Of a DNA stretch of 33,895 nt, positions 31,515-33,895 are shown piece by piece. The position numbers were made by a program, and so were the translations under genes. Source of the stretch: a virus; the IMG/VR virus record IMGVR_UViG_3300000227_000002, positions 49,937 to 83,831 of that record, one strand, 5' to 3'. A model generated the notes under the pieces. The model had not been told where the DNA came from and ran no database searches. It was given only the letters and a program-made list of their open reading frames with translations. Each line of letters starts with the position of its first letter. Position 1 is the stretch's first letter.

Positions 31515-31742
31515 ATGAAAAGACTTTGGCAAAAAATACGGAAGGTATTTGCTAAATACAATATTAGCTGTAGTGCTTGGGAAAAAAAATTAGTTGGAAA
31601 AAACATACATAGTGTTTTTACTTGGTGTAAAGACTGTGGAATGAAAGGATGTAATATTCCTTTTGAAGATGAGTGTGGTAATTGTGGAAGTAAAAACACG
31701 GTGAGATACTACGATAAAGAAACGATAGACTTACTGTTTTAG
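31515..31742 (+). CDS. Small zinc-ribbon protein
   Basis: 75 residues starting at ATG 31515 (MKRLWQKIRKVFAKYNI). The C-terminal half holds CKDCGMKGCNIPFEDECGNC, giving CxxC and CxxC knuckles of a zinc ribbon, then KNTVRYYDKETIDLLF. The basic N-terminal helix could bind nucleic acid or membrane. Intact, unlike genes before it. It lies right after a partial attC-like half-site, so it may be a cassette gene. No specific family known to me. Confidence 0.6.
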   Translation: MKRLWQKIRKVFAKYNISCSAWEKKLVGKNIHSVFTWCKDCGMKGCNIPFEDECGNCGSKNTVRYYDKETIDLLF

Positions 31743-31938
31743 CATTACTGCTAAATACAATTTAACACCAACGCTATTCGATTAATCGTCTTTTAACGTT
31801 TATTAACGTTTTATTTTTTTTTTTTAGGTTTTTGTGTCGTAAATTTATAATATGAAAAGTAGAACTTAATATTAACCGAGAACCCGCCATATTGTCTACC
31901 TGTTGTTATAGGTATGGCTTCTCACAAAATTAGACAAA

Positions 31939-32166
31939 ATGAGGTTGTACGATTCAGTAATGGTAAACTGCCCACGGTGTGGCAAAGAACACGAATTTCA
32001 AAGCAAAAGCGATGATTGCCTTTTGAAAGTATATACACTTGAAAATTGCCCTGATGATGTGATGGCAAATGTAAATAGACATTCACCTTATAAATGTGAT
32101 TGTAGAACTTTATTTCAAGTTGATATCGCCACACGAAAGGCAGTAGTTGTAGATGAGGCTTCATAG
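31939..32166 (+). CDS. Small zinc-ribbon protein in attC-like cassette 1
   Basis: 75 residues. MRLYDSVMVNCPRCGKEHEF has the first CxxC, a central FQSKSDDCLLKVYTLENCPD, and SPYKCDCRTLFQVDIATR the last cysteines. The pattern (CPxCG...EFQSK...C...P..C) is a small protein I recognise from phages and Bacteroidetes, function unknown. It begins just after a possible right half-site (GTTATAGGT, 31908-31916) and ends five bases before the palindrome 32171-32304. Intact. Confidence 0.65.
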   Translation: MRLYDSVMVNCPRCGKEHEFQSKSDDCLLKVYTLENCPDDVMANVNRHSPYKCDCRTLFQVDIATRKAVVVDEAS

Positions 32167-32170
32167 CCTT

Positions 32171-32304
32171 ACCTATAACGGTCGAGTATAACCGAAGGTG
32201 GGGATTAAAAAGTGCTGAACCCTGACTTACCTACAAAAGTAAATTAGAAGCACAATAACTGAATGTGGAATATCAGCCCCACTTTCAGTTATACTTTGAT
32301 AGGT
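32171..32304 (+). repeat. attC-like palindrome A
   Basis: Left arm ACCTATAAC...AGTATAACCGAAGGTGGGG and right arm CCCCACTTTCAGTTATACTT...GATAGGT are imperfect inverted repeats, 134 bases end to end. An inner GTGCT (32212) pairs with AGCAC (32248). The inner text AAAAAGTG...AAATTA...AAGCAC is shared with palindrome B. Edges resemble the RYYYAAC and GTTRRRY core sites of integron attC. Confidence 0.6.
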
Positions 32305-32358
32305 GCTGATGCAACAAAAATTAAATTATTATGTAAAAATAAGTAGAAATAGACTAAA

Positions 32359-32561
32359 ATGCCGTTTTAGATAACGGGGTAGAATTTACACCAGTAGCCA
32401 CACTTGCTGATGAAAATGGTGGTAGATGTCAAATTAGCATTGATGACCATTGCTACATTTTAAGGTTGAGGCAATCAGATGGAAGATACAAAACAACTGC
32501 TTGGATATTCACGGAGACGTTTGAGGTATTGAAAACATTACTTTCGCTTCAACCTTTTTAA
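32359..32561 (+). pseudogene. Small protein gene in attC-like cassette 2, frameshifted at the start
   Basis: ATG 32359 opens MPF and hits TAG; one more T in the T4 run would give MPFLDNGVEFTPVATLADEN and then GGRCQISIDDHCYILRLRQS, DGRYKTTAWIFTETFEVLKT, LLSLQPF. The LADENG and QSDGRYKTTAWIF text resembles a small protein of unknown function known from Bacteroidetes. It sits between palindromes A and B. One homopolymer lesion. Confidence 0.45.
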
Positions 32562-32597
32562 TAGAACGGTGTAAGTGTGATATTTTGTTGCATTTGC

Positions 32598-32725
32598 ACC
32601 TAACGGACGTGTATATGGCAAGGTGGATAAAAAGTGTTGACTTATCGAGCCACAACAAACTAAATTAAAAGCACTAATGTAGCAATTTGGAACGATGCCC
32701 CACTTTGCTATATACATTGTTAGGC
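32598..32725 (+). repeat. attC-like palindrome B
   Basis: CACCTAAC at the left and GTTAGGC at the right match integron attC core sites (RYYYAAC, GTTRRRY) exactly. The arms GTGTATATGGCAAGGTGG and CCCCACTTTGCTATATACAT are long inverted repeats, and inner GTGTT/AGCAC pairs as in palindrome A. Confidence 0.65.
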
Positions 32726-32745
32726 ATCTGTAAAAATTACGAATT

Positions 32746-32964
32746 ATAAGCAAAAAACTTAAAAACTTAAACGAACACAATGCACAAGCAAGTAGTATGC
32801 AATGGACAATGAATGATAACTGTTCAAATTTAAATGGCATTGCTTGCCCTAAATGCAGTGAGGAATTATATGATAGCAATCCAATGGTAACACTTACAAG
32901 TATACCACCAAAGAAGAATCTGTATTGTAGTAAATGCAATTATGTTGGTTATAGAATAGCGTAG
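32746..32964 (+). CDS. Small zinc-ribbon protein in attC-like cassette 3, probable ATA start
   Basis: The frame from ATA 32746 gives SKKLKNLNEHNAQASSMQW, then NLNGIACPKCSEELYDSNPM, VTLTSIPPKKNLYCSKCNYV and GYRIA-TAG 32962. Two CxxC knuckles. The ACPKCxEELYDSNPMVTLTS core and the K-N-L-N-E-H-N start are those of a small protein I know from Bacteroidetes and phages. The expected ATG is ATA here; the next ATG lies 16 codons in. The TAG is followed at 32977 by ACCTAAC, a lone left core site, after which phage sequence resumes. Confidence 0.55.
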   Translation: MSKKLKNLNEHNAQASSMQWTMNDNCSNLNGIACPKCSEELYDSNPMVTLTSIPPKKNLYCSKCNYVGYRIA

Positions 32965-32995
32965 TAATTATTATTGTACCTAACTATTTTATAAA

Positions 32996-33205
32996 ATGTC
33001 AGTATATATTAAATATAAAAGAATTAATATAACTTTAAAAGAATCTGAAATTAATACTTTTTTTGATAATTTGATTATTGATGGTTGGAATATTATATAC
33101 TATAATGAATTTATTATTCCTTATGAATCTTTAAACAATGAAATTACTGAAAATAGTATTAATATGACGATTGTTTTAGGAAAAAAAAGAGAGTTGTTAA
33201 TTTAG
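32996..33205 (+). CDS. Hypothetical protein
   Basis: 69 residues, ATG start 12 bases after the array end, so this is the first gene of the resumed phage sequence. MSVYIKYKRINITLKESEI, FFDNLIIDGWNIIYYNE and INMTIVLGKKRELLI suggest a small alpha/beta protein with two strand pairs. Followed by the 57-residue gene one base later. Not recognised. Confidence 0.6.
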   Translation: MSVYIKYKRINITLKESEINTFFDNLIIDGWNIIYYNEFIIPYESLNNEITENSINMTIVLGKKRELLI

Positions 33206-33206
33206 T

Positions 33207-33380
33207 ATGGGAAAAAATTCTGGATTTCTAGTTAAAACAAAAAATGGTAAAATCGGTAGAACTTACCATCGTGATTCTTTAGTTAATAAAAAAACCATTG
33301 TTTATATCGAAGAAAATGGTAGAATTATTAAAATGCTTTGTGACCCACATTCTTTAAAAATTGTTGGATTTCTTGATTAA
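33207..33380 (+). CDS. Small beta-rich phage protein
   Basis: 57 residues starting at ATG 33207, one base after the previous stop. MGKNSGFLVKTKNGKIGRTY, HRDSLVNKKTIVYIEENGR and KMLCDPHSLKIVGFLD read as an SH3-like small barrel: repeated strand-turn-strand with G-K-I-G-R-T turns. The type is common in T4-like phages of Bacteroidetes, function unknown. It belongs to a run of closely spaced hypothetical genes. Confidence 0.6.
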   Translation: MGKNSGFLVKTKNGKIGRTYHRDSLVNKKTIVYIEENGRIIKMLCDPHSLKIVGFLD

Positions 33381-33408
33381 TTTTAGTATTTATATATAAA
33401 AAAATATT

Positions 33409-33834
33409 ATGCTATCATATTCCAATAATTCTAAAGAAATTGATGATATTATTAATATAATCAATACGGGTAAATTTTATTCAATTACCTTTATTAAACG
33501 AAATACTGATGCCGAAATAAGATTCTTAAATGGTCATAAGGCTATTTATAAAAATAGCGAAAATATCAATATGGAAGTACCTGTTATTAGAAAACCTTCT
33601 TATGATAGAATTGCTAAAAATTTAATCCTTATTTGGGATAGAAATGCTATCGACCCTAAAACTGGTAATAAAGGTGCTTATCGTTCTGCTGGTCTTGAAA
33701 ATATTTTATATGTTAAATGCGGTAATATTGTTTTAGATTTTATTGACGAAAACAATATCCTTCAAAGATTCAAAAATATTAATGAAATTAAACTTGCTGA
33801 AATTCGTAAAAATATGAATATTAATTATGAATGA
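33409..33834 (+). CDS. Hypothetical phage protein
   Basis: 141 residues, intact. The first half (SKEIDDIINIINTGKFYSI, TFIKRNTDAEIRFLNGHKA) looks like a helix and three strands; the centre has LILIWDRNAIDPKTGNKGAY, RSAGLENILYVKCGNIVLDF, which resembles a conserved unit of phage hypotheticals (D-x-x-A...K-G-A-Y-R-S). The C-terminus is helical. It overlaps the next gene by eight bases. Function unknown. Confidence 0.65.
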   Translation: MLSYSNNSKEIDDIINIINTGKFYSITFIKRNTDAEIRFLNGHKAIYKNSENINMEVPVIRKPSYDRIAKNLILIWDRNAIDPKTGNKGAYRSAGLENILYVKCGNIVLDFIDENNILQRFKNINEIKLAEIRKNMNINYE

Positions 33835-33895
33835 AAATAATTTTTATCTTGTTTTAATTAATTATGATGGTAGTATTATTCACGATTGTTTTGCC
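33827..33895 (+). CDS. Hypothetical protein, 3' end outside window
   Basis: ATG 33827 opens MNENNFYLVLINYDGSIIHD and runs on beyond the last base. The start overlaps the stop of the previous gene (ATGAATGA), as expected for coupled translation. Only 23 codons are visible, too few to classify. Confidence 0.45.
   Translation, partial: MNENNFYLVLINYDGSIIHDCFA

Noticed and set aside
32538-32939. 133-codon minus-strand frame opposite cassette 3 and palindrome B
   Set aside because: The plus strand holds a recognisable zinc-ribbon gene and an attC-like site; the minus frame has no recognisable features.
31443-32990. CRISPR array
   Set aside because: Only two or three palindromes of about 130 bases with genes between; no short direct repeats with regular spacers and no cas genes.

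Overview
The window is very AT-rich and densely coded, and most of it looks like part of the genome of a large tailed phage of a Bacteroidetes host. The evidence is a 5'-truncated structural protein with a LamG-like fold, T4-type genes (an Rnl1-like RNA ligase, a deoxynucleoside monophosphate kinase, a class II ribonucleotide reductase), about 19 tRNA genes, a tmRNA, and many short hypothetical proteins. Promoters have the Bacteroidetes form (TTG, about 20 bases, TATATTTG), for example before the reductase, before tRNA-Arg(UCU) and before two tRNA leaders.

Layout. 1-2944: end of a structural gene, a small zinc-ribbon protein, two minus-strand hypotheticals. 3000-8000: first tRNA region (Pro, His, Gln, Asp, Val, Leu, two degenerate tRNAs, Trp, a tmRNA at 7046-7390, Leu) mixed with two SiaC-like genes, a membrane protein and hypotheticals. 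8400-11050: less AT-rich island of decayed DNA methyltransferase genes, closed by a long GC-rich palindrome. 11086-13749: hypothetical, SPPYF-type methyltransferase and RNA ligase (overlapping starts). 14020-17766: tRNA-Lys, tRNA-Tyr, a broken VWA gene and the intact reductase. 17913-19525: small secreted protein, a regulatory leader and a second tRNA array (Cys, Ile, Asn, Thr, Arg, Arg, Gly-like). 19576-24229: broken RmlC-like gene, hypotheticals, a TnpB fragment that splits another gene, a second methyltransferase. 24251-30524: nucleotide-metabolism genes (dNMP kinase, HAD nucleotidase, IMPDH/GMP-reductase-like) among hypotheticals and broken phosphoesterase and HNH genes. 30525-32990: second less AT-rich island, holding small zinc-ribbon genes separated by long palindromes that resemble integron attC sites. 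32990-33895: phage hypotheticals again.

How it fits together. The reductase, dNMP kinase, nucleotidase and IMPDH-like enzyme would feed phage DNA synthesis. RNA ligase, tRNAs and tmRNA would maintain translation during infection. The most unusual observations are: (i) tRNA clusters preceded by leaders in which an upstream segment can pair with the 5' arm of a terminator, as in attenuators; (ii) a phage tmRNA with an unusual degradation tag; (iii) an attC-like cassette array without an integrase; (iv) serine-type long variable arms on tRNAs with Trp, Cys and Asn anticodons; (v) about 20 in-frame stops, nearly all one GC-to-AT transition from a plausible sense codon, clustered in accessory genes while core enzymes are intact.
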